A DNA stretch of 64,000 bases from CAZALT01 sp964485515 (lineage in GTDB: Bacteria > Actinomycetota > Acidimicrobiia > Acidimicrobiales > Acidimicrobilacustridaceae): the NCBI GenBank assembly GCA_964485515.1, contig CAZALT010000002.1:1-64000 (forward strand). Direction: 5' to 3'. Shown here in pieces: positions 41,232-48,346 of this stretch; within the stretch, counting starts at the first letter, position 1; every line of letters starts with the position of its first letter. The notes beneath the pieces were generated by a model. That model did no database searches. It was not told the origin of the DNA and saw only the letters and a program-made list of their open reading frames with translations. Made by a program: the position numbers and the translations under genes.

Positions 41232-42712
41232 GTCATCGACCTCGACGGCGCCACGGTGCGTCCGAGGGGCAGGCTGGCTGCCCAGCCGAGATCGTGGCGA
41301 GCCTCGAGCGGGCGGAGGTCGATGAGTGCCTGTGCTGCGCTCTGCTCGACCGCGGCGCACGCATCGTCGAGCACATCGAGATCCGGTGCGGTGACCGTGA
41401 CGAGGCCGGCGAAGCGGAACTCGGGATGGCCCTGGGCCAGCTCGTGTTCGCGGGTGTTCACGTCATCGAGGCGCTTGCGGTCTTTGGCCGAGACCCGAAA
41501 GCCCCGCCGTTCCTTCATCTCGGCGTCGGCCTCGCGACTCATCACCTCACGGTCCGCCGCCCGCGCCGCCTTCGACGTCGCCACCGGCTCCATCACGACC
41601 GTCACGGTTCGCGTCGCATCAACGGTGGCGAGCAGCGGACCGAGCCAATCAGCGGTGACCGGCAACATGGGCCACGACGCCACCCGGAAGCAGCGGTGCA
41701 CCGACCGGTCCACGGCGGCGTGACCCCAGCTCGCCTCGACAGCCATCGGGCCCCACTCGATGGCGTCGCGTCCCATTGCCGCCGCCAGGGACCGGGTCAG
41801 CTCGGCGACATGGCGAGACCGGCCCGGATCCGAGCGCAGACGCACTGCCTCGCACAGCTCAGCCGGGGCGAGCGGCTCGCCGGTGGCGAGCCCGGCCGTG
41901 GCGAGTCGTTCGTTGAACAGGTGAACCTCGTCGAGGAGGGTTTCGACGGCGGCGTCGAGCGCCGAGGTTGTGCGTCGGTTGCGGACCCGCCGCTGGTCGA
42001 CCGTTACGGCGAGGAGCACGTCATGGGTGACCGTGGCTCGGGCCTGGGTGTCGACGAGGTCGAGGTAGTCGGCCGTGTTGTCGTCTGAGGTGGCAGTGAC
42101 TCCCAGGTCGGCGAGGAACTCGCGGTGGCCGTCGACGCCGACGGCATGAGCCCACTCCTGCCAGCACACCCGCACCACGGCGCAACGTTCCCGGGCGAAC
42201 GGGGCCAACGCTGCGCCCCACGACGCCAGCAAGGCGTCCTGCTCGTCGGGTGCGGCCAACGGGAAGCCTCGCCCCTGAGCTCGCACCACCGCTGTCACGG
42301 TGCCGTCGCGTCGGTCACGGATCACCCCGACACCGATCGGTCGGGTCAGCCACGTGACGGGCACTTCGAGCAGCTCGAGACCGGCGAGCACGGCGGGCAC
42401 GTCGTGTTCGTAGCCGGGGCCCGCCCCGAGCAGCGACGATCGCACCCACACCCGACGACGTCGCAGCCGGGCCACGCCCAGGCGGAGCGCAGGAACGGCG
42501 ACCTCGGCGAGCGGTGCGCCCCGCACCCGACCGAACGCGACCACGACCGCAATGACGGGCCCGGCCAAGGACAGCGCGGGTGGTGCGCTGGTCTGCATCA
42601 CCACGGCCAGCCACAGCACTCCGACGATCAGCGGAACGGCCTGCCGACCGGCCAGACCAACCAACAGGCCCGGTCGGCTGGCATCCCCGAACTGGTAGGT
42701 GCGCGCCATCAT
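41228..42712 (-). CDS. SCO6880-family type IV secretion protein
   Basis: A 494-residue protein with a PrgI-like N-terminus: MARTYQFGDASRPGLLVGL followed by two membrane helices at about 25-60. A long soluble region resembles the N-terminal part of VirB4 (EHELAQGHPEFRFAGLVTVT). Family members occur with the truncated VirB4 ATPase in actinobacterial conjugation loci. ATG 42712 overlaps the upstream stop by 4 bp (ATGA); the open frame to 43231 is a shadow. Confidence 0.82.
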   Translation of the reverse strand: MMARTYQFGDASRPGLLVGLAGRQAVPLIVGVLWLAVVMQTSAPPALSLAGPVIAVVVAFGRVRGAPLAEVAVPALRLGVARLRRRRVWVRSSLLGAGPGYEHDVPAVLAGLELLEVPVTWLTRPIGVGVIRDRRDGTVTAVVRAQGRGFPLAAPDEQDALLASWGAALAPFARERCAVVRVCWQEWAHAVGVDGHREFLADLGVTATSDDNTADYLDLVDTQARATVTHDVLLAVTVDQRRVRNRRTTSALDAAVETLLDEVHLFNERLATAGLATGEPLAPAELCEAVRLRSDPGRSRHVAELTRSLAAAMGRDAIEWGPMAVEASWGHAAVDRSVHRCFRVASWPMLPVTADWLGPLLATVDATRTVTVVMEPVATSKAARAADREVMSREADAEMKERRGFRVSAKDRKRLDDVNTREHELAQGHPEFRFAGLVTVTAPDLDVLDDACAAVEQSAAQALIDLRPLEARHDLGWAASLPLGRTVAPSRSMT

Positions 42713-44025
42713 CGGCCGCCTTCGAAGCGGGGCAAGGGCCGCGTGGCTGCCGAGCCCGGGGCCCGCTGGCCGTCCTGCGCAGCGTCCGCGGTCGAGGACG
42801 CCGCTCCGGTCGTCCGGTCGACTGCCGAACGGCCGGCGGTGACCATGGTGGTCGCGGCCATCACCGGAAGTGCCACAGCCCCGCCCGAACCCGCCCCAGA
42901 AGATGCTGCCGACCCCGCGGAGCCCGAAGCACCGGCCGCAGCCCCGCCTGGACCACCAGGCCCTGCGGCACCGCCGCCACCCGGTCCCGCCCCTGGACCC
43001 GGGCCAGTTGGTCCGCCCGAGGGTGAACTCCCGCCACCGGATCCGGGCACACCGCCACTGGCCATCTTGGAGACCGAGCTCCCCAGGTTGCGCGCCGAGT
43101 TGGCCGCATACATCCCGGTCATTGCCTGGCGACCCCAGCCGCCGGCGATGCCTGCGCCGATCACTGCTCCTTCGACGGTCGGCATCAGCTTGTACAGCAC
43201 GACCGGAGTGATCGACGCCACGGCGAAGCACACGACCCCGGCGAACAGCACGCCGAGCGCGCTCATGCCGTCATCGACCGGATCACCGGTGGGCGACAGG
43301 TCGGCGGCGTTGCCCAGCATCTTCACCGCCAGCGTCAGGGTGGCGACGATGGCGAGCTTGGAGAAGATCAACGCCACGGCGAGATGCACGATCTTGCGGG
43401 ACGACTCGCGGAACATGGGCAGCACCGACGAGGCGAACACCAGCGGCACCATGAGCGCGGTGACGTAGATGAGCGCGCCGCGCATGGCCAGCGCGATGGC
43501 GAGGCCGATGAGCGCCAGGTACATGAGCAGCATCATCAGCACCGACAGGAACCCCATCTGGGTCATCGACGACGCGCCCATGATGGCGATCACCCACTCG
43601 AGCAGGCCCTGCAGGTCGGCCCGGGCATGAGACCAGATTCCGGCCGACAGTTCGTCGACGACACCGAGCATCGTGTCCATCACGGTGATGGAAAGGGCGG
43701 TGGCCACGATCGACCATGCGGCCTGCTTGAACGCGTCAGCGATCTGTTCGGGACGGCCAGCCAGGGCGGCCTGGATGGCCGACGCCAACATGAGCGCAAC
43801 GACCACCGACAGAGCGAGCAGCCCGATGGGGCCGAGTAGCTCAGTCGTGAACCATGGCTCGCGCAGGCGGGGAGTGGTCGCAGTGTCGAGGGTGGCCCAG
43901 ATCCACTCGATCAAGAAGGCCAGGCCTCGTGCCATCCACGACACGATCCCGTCGAACACCGAGGTCATCGCCGCGTCGCCGACACGGCCCAACAGCTCGT
44001 CCACGCCGGGCAGTGACGGCATCAT
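42709..44025 (-). CDS. VirB6/TrbL-like polytopic conjugal transfer protein
   Basis: A 438-residue protein with about six membrane helices (residues about 25-285) followed by a long Gly/Pro/Ser/Ala-rich tail. The N-terminal layout MTSVFDGIVSWMARGLAFLI and LGPIGLLALSVVVALMLAS is typical of TrbL/VirB6 channel components. The low-complexity tail (about 320-400) is cytoplasmic or exported and varies between relatives. The stop overlaps the next gene by 4 bp (ATGA), and the start overlaps the upstream stop likewise. Confidence 0.82.
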   Translation of the reverse strand: MMPSLPGVDELLGRVGDAAMTSVFDGIVSWMARGLAFLIEWIWATLDTATTPRLREPWFTTELLGPIGLLALSVVVALMLASAIQAALAGRPEQIADAFKQAAWSIVATALSITVMDTMLGVVDELSAGIWSHARADLQGLLEWVIAIMGASSMTQMGFLSVLMMLLMYLALIGLAIALAMRGALIYVTALMVPLVFASSVLPMFRESSRKIVHLAVALIFSKLAIVATLTLAVKMLGNAADLSPTGDPVDDGMSALGVLFAGVVCFAVASITPVVLYKLMPTVEGAVIGAGIAGGWGRQAMTGMYAANSARNLGSSVSKMASGGVPGSGGGSSPSGGPTGPGPGAGPGGGGAAGPGGPGGAAAGASGSAGSAASSGAGSGGAVALPVMAATTMVTAGRSAVDRTTGAASSTADAAQDGQRAPGSAATRPLPRFEGGR

Positions 44026-44714
44026 GGTCCGACCGCCTCGGGAGTAGGTGGCCAGGCCAGGACCTCACGGATCTCCGAGCCGGAGGCGACGTCGACCTCG
44101 GCCGGGGGAGCGGGCACCGGCCCCGGTGTCGTGGCCCACTGGTCGACCTTCCAGTCGTCGTCGACCCAGACGAGATCGATCGTCGACGTGCGCCACAGCT
44201 GGCGGGGCACCGCGTCGTCACCCGCGGTGATGACGACCACGGACCACACCTGCACCTGGACCTCGTCGTCCGAGCGGGGCATGGCCGTGGCCGTCAAGGT
44301 GTGCTCGCCCCAACGGAGATCGTCGAGCACGAGGCTGCGTTCGCCGAGCGAGAACATCAGGTCGTCGAGGTCCCGGGCCGTGGCGTCGACCAGGGTCGGC
44401 CCGTAGCTGGGTGTGGCCATGGCCAGCACAACGTCGCGGCGCACCAGCGGCCCCGAGGTCGCGACCAGACCGGTGAGGCCCACGAAGGCGGACGCCGCGG
44501 CGGTCGCTCCGTCGACGTCGTGGCTCCAGCCCACCGGCACCCCGAACACCACGCCAGTGGGACCATCGCCGTCATGGGGGAGCTCTGATGCCGGTCCAAA
44601 CGTCGCCGGCAGCGAGCTCTCCGCCGACGAGCCCGACCCGCACGCGGAGGCGAGGACGGCGAGACACAACACTGGCGGCAAGCACCGGCGCCAAGAGATC
44701 GGTCGGCGGCTCAT
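44022..44714 (-). CDS. transfer-operon lipoprotein (possible VirB8/NTF2-like)
   Basis: A 230-residue protein with a lipoprotein signal (LAVLASAC, Cys about residue 25). The rest has an NTF2-like feel: alternating helices and strands, then STIDLVWVDDDWKVDQWATT. Similar folds serve as VirB8/TcpC scaffold proteins in Gram-positive conjugation. Assignment rests on position and general look, not on a clear motif. ATG 44714 overlaps the upstream stop by 4 bp. Confidence 0.65.
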   Translation of the reverse strand: MSRRPISWRRCLPPVLCLAVLASACGSGSSAESSLPATFGPASELPHDGDGPTGVVFGVPVGWSHDVDGATAAASAFVGLTGLVATSGPLVRRDVVLAMATPSYGPTLVDATARDLDDLMFSLGERSLVLDDLRWGEHTLTATAMPRSDDEVQVQVWSVVVITAGDDAVPRQLWRTSTIDLVWVDDDWKVDQWATTPGPVPAPPAEVDVASGSEIREVLAWPPTPEAVGP

Positions 44715-45052
44715 GTCGCGTTGTAGACCTGGGTCGCGAAGGCATGGGCCATTCCCGCCAGCGCGGCGGCCCCGACACCGCCCAGGACCCACTTGCGGCC
44801 CGCCGATGCCGCGCCGTAGTTGTTGCCGAAGTGGCCGACCCCGACCGCAACACCGCCGCCGAGCATCCCGGCCATCGCCGCAGCCAACGCGCCCCACTTC
44901 AACCAGCCCAGGACCGAGGTAACGAGTCCCGCTCCAGGCATCGAGCCATCCGGGGCCGGGTCGGGGATCTGAGCTGCCGCGACACCAGCACAGAGCCCGA
45001 GCGTCACGATCACGGTGAGCACCGCGGTGACGAGTTGACGAACACGAACCAT
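44711..45052 (-). CDS. VirB2-like small membrane protein
   Basis: A 113-residue protein with a signal peptide (about 1-28, cleavage likely after GVAAA), then two hydrophobic helices joined by a short Gly-rich loop (LGWLKWGALAAAMAGMLGGGVAVG and KWVLGGVGAAALAGMA). This is the usual layout of VirB2/TrbC-type pilins or channel subunits. GGAGG lies 6-7 bp before ATG 45052, supporting this start. It is the first gene of the leftward transfer operon. Confidence 0.7.
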   Translation of the reverse strand: MVRVRQLVTAVLTVIVTLGLCAGVAAAQIPDPAPDGSMPGAGLVTSVLGWLKWGALAAAMAGMLGGGVAVGVGHFGNNYGAASAGRKWVLGGVGAAALAGMAHAFATQVYNAT

Positions 45053-45103
45053 GAGTCCTCCAAAGGTCTCGGCGCCGCGCCTGCTGCGCGGCCCACCCAC
45101 CAC

Positions 45104-45132
45104 ACGCACTCCGACACCGCCGCGCGTCGCTC
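45104..45132 (+). promoter_or_regulatory. bipartite element motif, copy a
   Basis: ACGCACT-N12-CGCGTCGCTC, exact match. Lies 52 bp upstream of the VirB2-like start on the minus strand. Read toward that gene it is GAGCGACGCG-N12-AGTGCGT. Confidence 0.65.
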
Positions 45133-45160
45133 ACATTTCTCACAGCGACGCGCGGCGGTG
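45115..45160. repeat. 17-bp perfect inverted repeat
   Basis: CACCGCCGCGCGTCGCT (45115-45131) and its exact complement at 45144-45160 flank a 12-nt loop. Two mismatched bases beyond each end, pairing continues for 9 bp (45104-45112 with 45163-45171), so the whole 68 bp is a near-perfect palindrome made from two facing copies of the bipartite motif. It sits between the divergent VirB2-like and wall-hydrolase genes. Confidence 0.85.
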
Positions 45161-45171
45161 AGGGAGTGCGT
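45143..45171 (-). promoter_or_regulatory. bipartite element motif, copy b
   Basis: Minus-strand copy with one mismatch in the long half (CGCGTCGCTG). Ends 9 bp before the ATG of the wall hydrolase at 45181. It faces copy a. Confidence 0.6.
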
Positions 45172-45180
45172 AGGGAGGAC

Positions 45181-46212
45181 ATGGGCTTCAAGGCAATCGC
45201 AGCCGGCGCGGCACTGTTCGGCACCGTCCTCACCACGGCACTGCTGCCCGCGGTGCTGGCTCCGGCCCTCGAGAACATCCGAGCTCCATGTACGGGAACA
45301 CCGACGACCGGGGTCGACCCGGTACTGGCCACGATCCGCCAGCTCGAATCCGGCGGGGACTACACCGCACGCGCCGCAGGCTCATCGGCGTCGGGCGCCT
45401 ACCAGTTCATCGACCCGACCTGGGCGAACTACGGCGGCTACCCCCACGCCTACCTCGCCCCACCCGCGGTACAAGACGCCAAAGCCACCGAGCACGTCGC
45501 CGCCGTCCTGGCCGCCAACAACAACGACGTGTCGCTCGTGCCCGTCTCCTGGTACCTCGGCCACGTCCCCGCACCAGGATCCGCAGAGTGGGACACCATC
45601 CCGTACCCCGAGGCCGGCAACCGGCTCACCCCTCGCCAGTACCAATCCAAGTGGATGACCGCCTACCGAACACACACCGGCGAAGCCCCGCCAGCCGCCC
45701 CCGAAGCCGCGGTGTGCGCCGGCGGCCAAGCACCCACCCTCCCCGGCGGATGGGCGCTCCCCGGACCACGCGACGTCCTCGACGCCACGGCCGGCCAGCT
45801 CGACGATCCCCACCACGACTATCCGGCGTGGGACTGGTCCATCCCCATCGGCACCCCCATCTACGCCGTGCGGGGCGGAACCGTCACCGCCGTGACCACC
45901 GAAGACCGCAACTGCGCCGGAGTCGCTGCCTGCCAGGCGTGCGGGCTCGGCGTCATCGTCACCGAGCCCGATGGCGTCCAGTGGACCTACTGCCATGGTT
46001 CGGCTCAGACCGTCGGCCCAGGGGACTCCATCGCAGCGGGACAACAACTTCTCGTGTCGGGCAACACCGGAAACAGCACGGGCCCCCACCTCCACCTCGC
46101 CATCCGGATCGACGGAGTTGGGCGGTGTCCCCAGACGCTGATCGGATCGCTCTATCGAGACGGCGTCGGCCTCGACCCGACCCAACTCCCCACTCACGGA
46201 TGCACCTACTGA
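45181..46212 (+). CDS. lysozyme-like plus M23 peptidase wall hydrolase of the transfer system
   Basis: A 343-residue exported protein. A signal/anchor helix (about 8-33) is followed by a lytic-transglycosylase-like domain (about 50-150: IRQLESGGDYTARAAGSSASGAYQFI with the catalytic-type Glu in LESGG). A C-terminal M23/LytM domain follows (about 190-343: HHDYPAWDWSIPIGTP, GPHLHLAI zinc histidines). It opens the peptidoglycan for the conjugation channel, as VirB1 does. ATG 45181 is chosen because GGGAGG lies just upstream. One base separates its stop from the next gene. Confidence 0.88.
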   Translation: MGFKAIAAGAALFGTVLTTALLPAVLAPALENIRAPCTGTPTTGVDPVLATIRQLESGGDYTARAAGSSASGAYQFIDPTWANYGGYPHAYLAPPAVQDAKATEHVAAVLAANNNDVSLVPVSWYLGHVPAPGSAEWDTIPYPEAGNRLTPRQYQSKWMTAYRTHTGEAPPAAPEAAVCAGGQAPTLPGGWALPGPRDVLDATAGQLDDPHHDYPAWDWSIPIGTPIYAVRGGTVTAVTTEDRNCAGVAACQACGLGVIVTEPDGVQWTYCHGSAQTVGPGDSIAAGQQLLVSGNTGNSTGPHLHLAIRIDGVGRCPQTLIGSLYRDGVGLDPTQLPTHGCTY

Positions 46213-46213
46213 G

Positions 46214-46561
46214 ATGACGGTCCCGTCCACGGAGCGACTCGCTGTCTCTCGACGCGCGCTGCGGGTCGCCGTCACCACGCTGCGACTCGGACTCGTCGAC
46301 CACCGCGTTGTCGAACCCGAACGTTGGGACGACGCGGTTACAACAGCGGCACGCGCGTGCTTCGAGATCGACGGCGCGATCCGCCGCCAGATCTTCGGGC
46401 TCTTCCGGGCCGCCCGGTGGGGCGAGGCCGAGGAACTCGAACGCGCGATCAACCAGCTCAGCGAGGGCCTTGCCGTGGACGCGTGGAGCACCCCGTCGAC
46501 CTGCGACCAGCTCCGGTTGTTCCCACTGCCGGGAGGGCCCCACACATGTGCCGAGACGTGA
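46214..46561 (+). CDS. small hypothetical protein
   Basis: 115 residues, not recognised. It is predicted mainly helical: a basic N-terminal half with Arg-rich helices, then FRAARWGEAEELERAINQL, then a Pro-rich tail. It starts 1 bp after the wall-hydrolase stop and is surely cotranscribed. No transmembrane helix or signal is seen. It may be a cytoplasmic accessory of the transfer operon. Confidence 0.6.
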   Translation: MTVPSTERLAVSRRALRVAVTTLRLGLVDHRVVEPERWDDAVTTAARACFEIDGAIRRQIFGLFRAARWGEAEELERAINQLSEGLAVDAWSTPSTCDQLRLFPLPGGPHTCAET

Positions 46562-46702
46562 CAGGTCGCCAACGCACTCCGCAGCAGTGCCCGTTCGATC
46601 TCAGGTAGACGACTCACAACGACCCTGGACACCCCAGAATCCCTGGAGCACGATGGCGCTACGGCAGCCCGTCGGCGTGGCTGGGTCGTTCGGAGGTGGG
46701 CA

Positions 46703-48307
46703 ATGGTGAGTCGGTACGTCGCGTTCAAGGAGAACAGCGCCGTCTATCTGTACAAGTCCCCGGAAAAGAACAAACCCAAGAACAAGGCGCGGCAGGTTCT
46801 CTGGGGGGACTACCTCGAAGTCGATGGCGCCCCGATCGACGGTTGGTACGCCGTCGACTGGGCTCCGGACTCGGACAAGGCGGCAACGCTCTACATTCCG
46901 GCCGACGACACCACCGACAGCCGGCCCCTCGAGATTGTGTTCGTTGACGTGGGTCAAGGTGACGGTGCGGTGCTCATCGTCCCTGGCGAAGAGGAGCGTG
47001 TCGTGGTCATCGACGCGGGCGAGGGCGAGGAGATGCTCGAGTTCCTGCGTGAGCGCTTCGGTAGCTACGGCGGCGGCTACGACTTCCACGCCGCGGTGAT
47101 CACCCATGCCGATACGGACCACTACCAGGGATTCACCCCGATCTTCGCAGCGCGCACGAACAGCAGCCCGCACCGTGCAGCCGCAACCGACAACGGTCCG
47201 CTCATCGGGTTCAAGACCGTGTTTCACAGCGGGCTAATGGAAGGGCCCAAGGGCAGCGAGTTCAGGCGGCTCGGAACGCCACACACCGTGGACGGCATCA
47301 AGTACATCGGCGGCCTCGCCCTCGATACGCCCGCCGTGGAAGAGAAGTTCGCCGATCCTCCAGCGGAGAAGGTCCCTCCGTACACCGAGATGATCACCAC
47401 GGCGCTCGCCAACGAGAAGATCGGTGGGTTCGCCATGGTGCCAGCACCCGCCCTGCACAAGCTCGACGAGCACTACTACCTGCCCGGATTCAAGCGGCCA
47501 ACGAACCCGCGCAAGGACGATTGCTGGATCGAGGTCGTCGGCCCGATCGTCGAATGGATCACGCCCGAGGACCACAATGGCGAGTCATTCCCCGCGCTTC
47601 GGCATCTCGGCAGCAGCTACAGCGTCACGAAAAACGGACACTCGGTCATCCTCAAGCTGACGATTGGGGACTTCACCATGCTGTTCGGTGGGGACCTCAA
47701 CGAGAGCGCCGAGAAGTTCGCACTCTGCGCCCCGATCGGCCGCACCGACTTTCCGGACCCCGCTGACGAACGCGACGACTACGACGCGATGGTCAAGTCC
47801 GGCAAGAAGCGGTACGGCGCCGACGTGATGAAGGTGTGCCACCACGGCTCATCCGACGTGACCGACGAGTTCCTCAAGGTCGTCGATCCCGTCGTGTTCG
47901 TCATCTCGTCTGGTGACGAGGAGGGCCACGTCCACCCGCGCCCAGACCTGCTCGGACGACTCGGCAAACACGGCCGTGGCAAGGCGCCGGTCCTGCTCTC
48001 CACCGAACTCCAGCGCTCGACCCGCCCCAATGAGAGCAAGACGTTCATCGAGACGACGAGTCAGAGGCTCGCCACACTCTCACCCAACACAGCCCCCACG
48101 AAGGCGCTGATCGCCGATCTCACAAAGCGCTTCGAGCAACTCGGAGCCACGAACGTCACGGTCAGCGGATCGATCTACGTCAAGACCGACGGCGCGCGCC
48201 TCATCACCGCGTTCAAGAAGGAAACTGGCAGCTCGACCGACAAGTGGTTCTACTTCCACTACGAGTTCGAGAACGGCGAGCTCGTCGCCAAAGACGCCCA
48301 GAGCTGA
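46703..48307 (+). CDS. ComEC/Rec2-type metallo-beta-lactamase-fold protein (cargo)
   Basis: A 534-residue protein. A small SH3-like N-terminal domain precedes the MBL fold. FVDVGQGDGAVLIV and VVIDAG are the first strands. THADTDHYQG supplies the metal ligands in the D-for-H version seen in ComEC. GGDLNESAE and KVCHHGSSDV complete the site. There are no membrane helices, so it is not a DNA uptake channel. It is richer in Lys and Glu than the surrounding genes and has its own Shine-Dalgarno (GGAGGTGGG, 46692). It looks like a cargo gene between transfer operons. Nuclease or phosphodiesterase activity and a defence role are possibilities, not shown. Confidence 0.8.
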   Translation: MVSRYVAFKENSAVYLYKSPEKNKPKNKARQVLWGDYLEVDGAPIDGWYAVDWAPDSDKAATLYIPADDTTDSRPLEIVFVDVGQGDGAVLIVPGEEERVVVIDAGEGEEMLEFLRERFGSYGGGYDFHAAVITHADTDHYQGFTPIFAARTNSSPHRAAATDNGPLIGFKTVFHSGLMEGPKGSEFRRLGTPHTVDGIKYIGGLALDTPAVEEKFADPPAEKVPPYTEMITTALANEKIGGFAMVPAPALHKLDEHYYLPGFKRPTNPRKDDCWIEVVGPIVEWITPEDHNGESFPALRHLGSSYSVTKNGHSVILKLTIGDFTMLFGGDLNESAEKFALCAPIGRTDFPDPADERDDYDAMVKSGKKRYGADVMKVCHHGSSDVTDEFLKVVDPVVFVISSGDEEGHVHPRPDLLGRLGKHGRGKAPVLLSTELQRSTRPNESKTFIETTSQRLATLSPNTAPTKALIADLTKRFEQLGATNVTVSGSIYVKTDGARLITAFKKETGSSTDKWFYFHYEFENGELVAKDAQS

Positions 48308-48312
48308 CCCGA

Positions 48313-48328
48313 CACGACACCGGTCGTG
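48313..48328. terminator. hairpin between convergent genes
   Basis: CACGAC (48313-48318), loop ACCG, GTCGTG (48323-48328), 5 bp after the MBL-gene stop and 18 bp before the stop of the minus-strand BTAD gene. Short stem, no U-tract; a weak bidirectional terminator at best. Confidence 0.35.
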
Positions 48329-48346
48329 GGCCGGCGGCGGTACCGA

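Noticed and set aside
45104..45171. CRISPR repeat or tRNA-like element
   Set aside because: Only one palindrome, no regular repeat-spacer series, and no tRNA arms.
46569..46597. Sixth copy of the bipartite motif upstream of the MBL gene
   Set aside because: The short half matches, but the long half agrees at only about 6 of 10 positions, which is compatible with chance.
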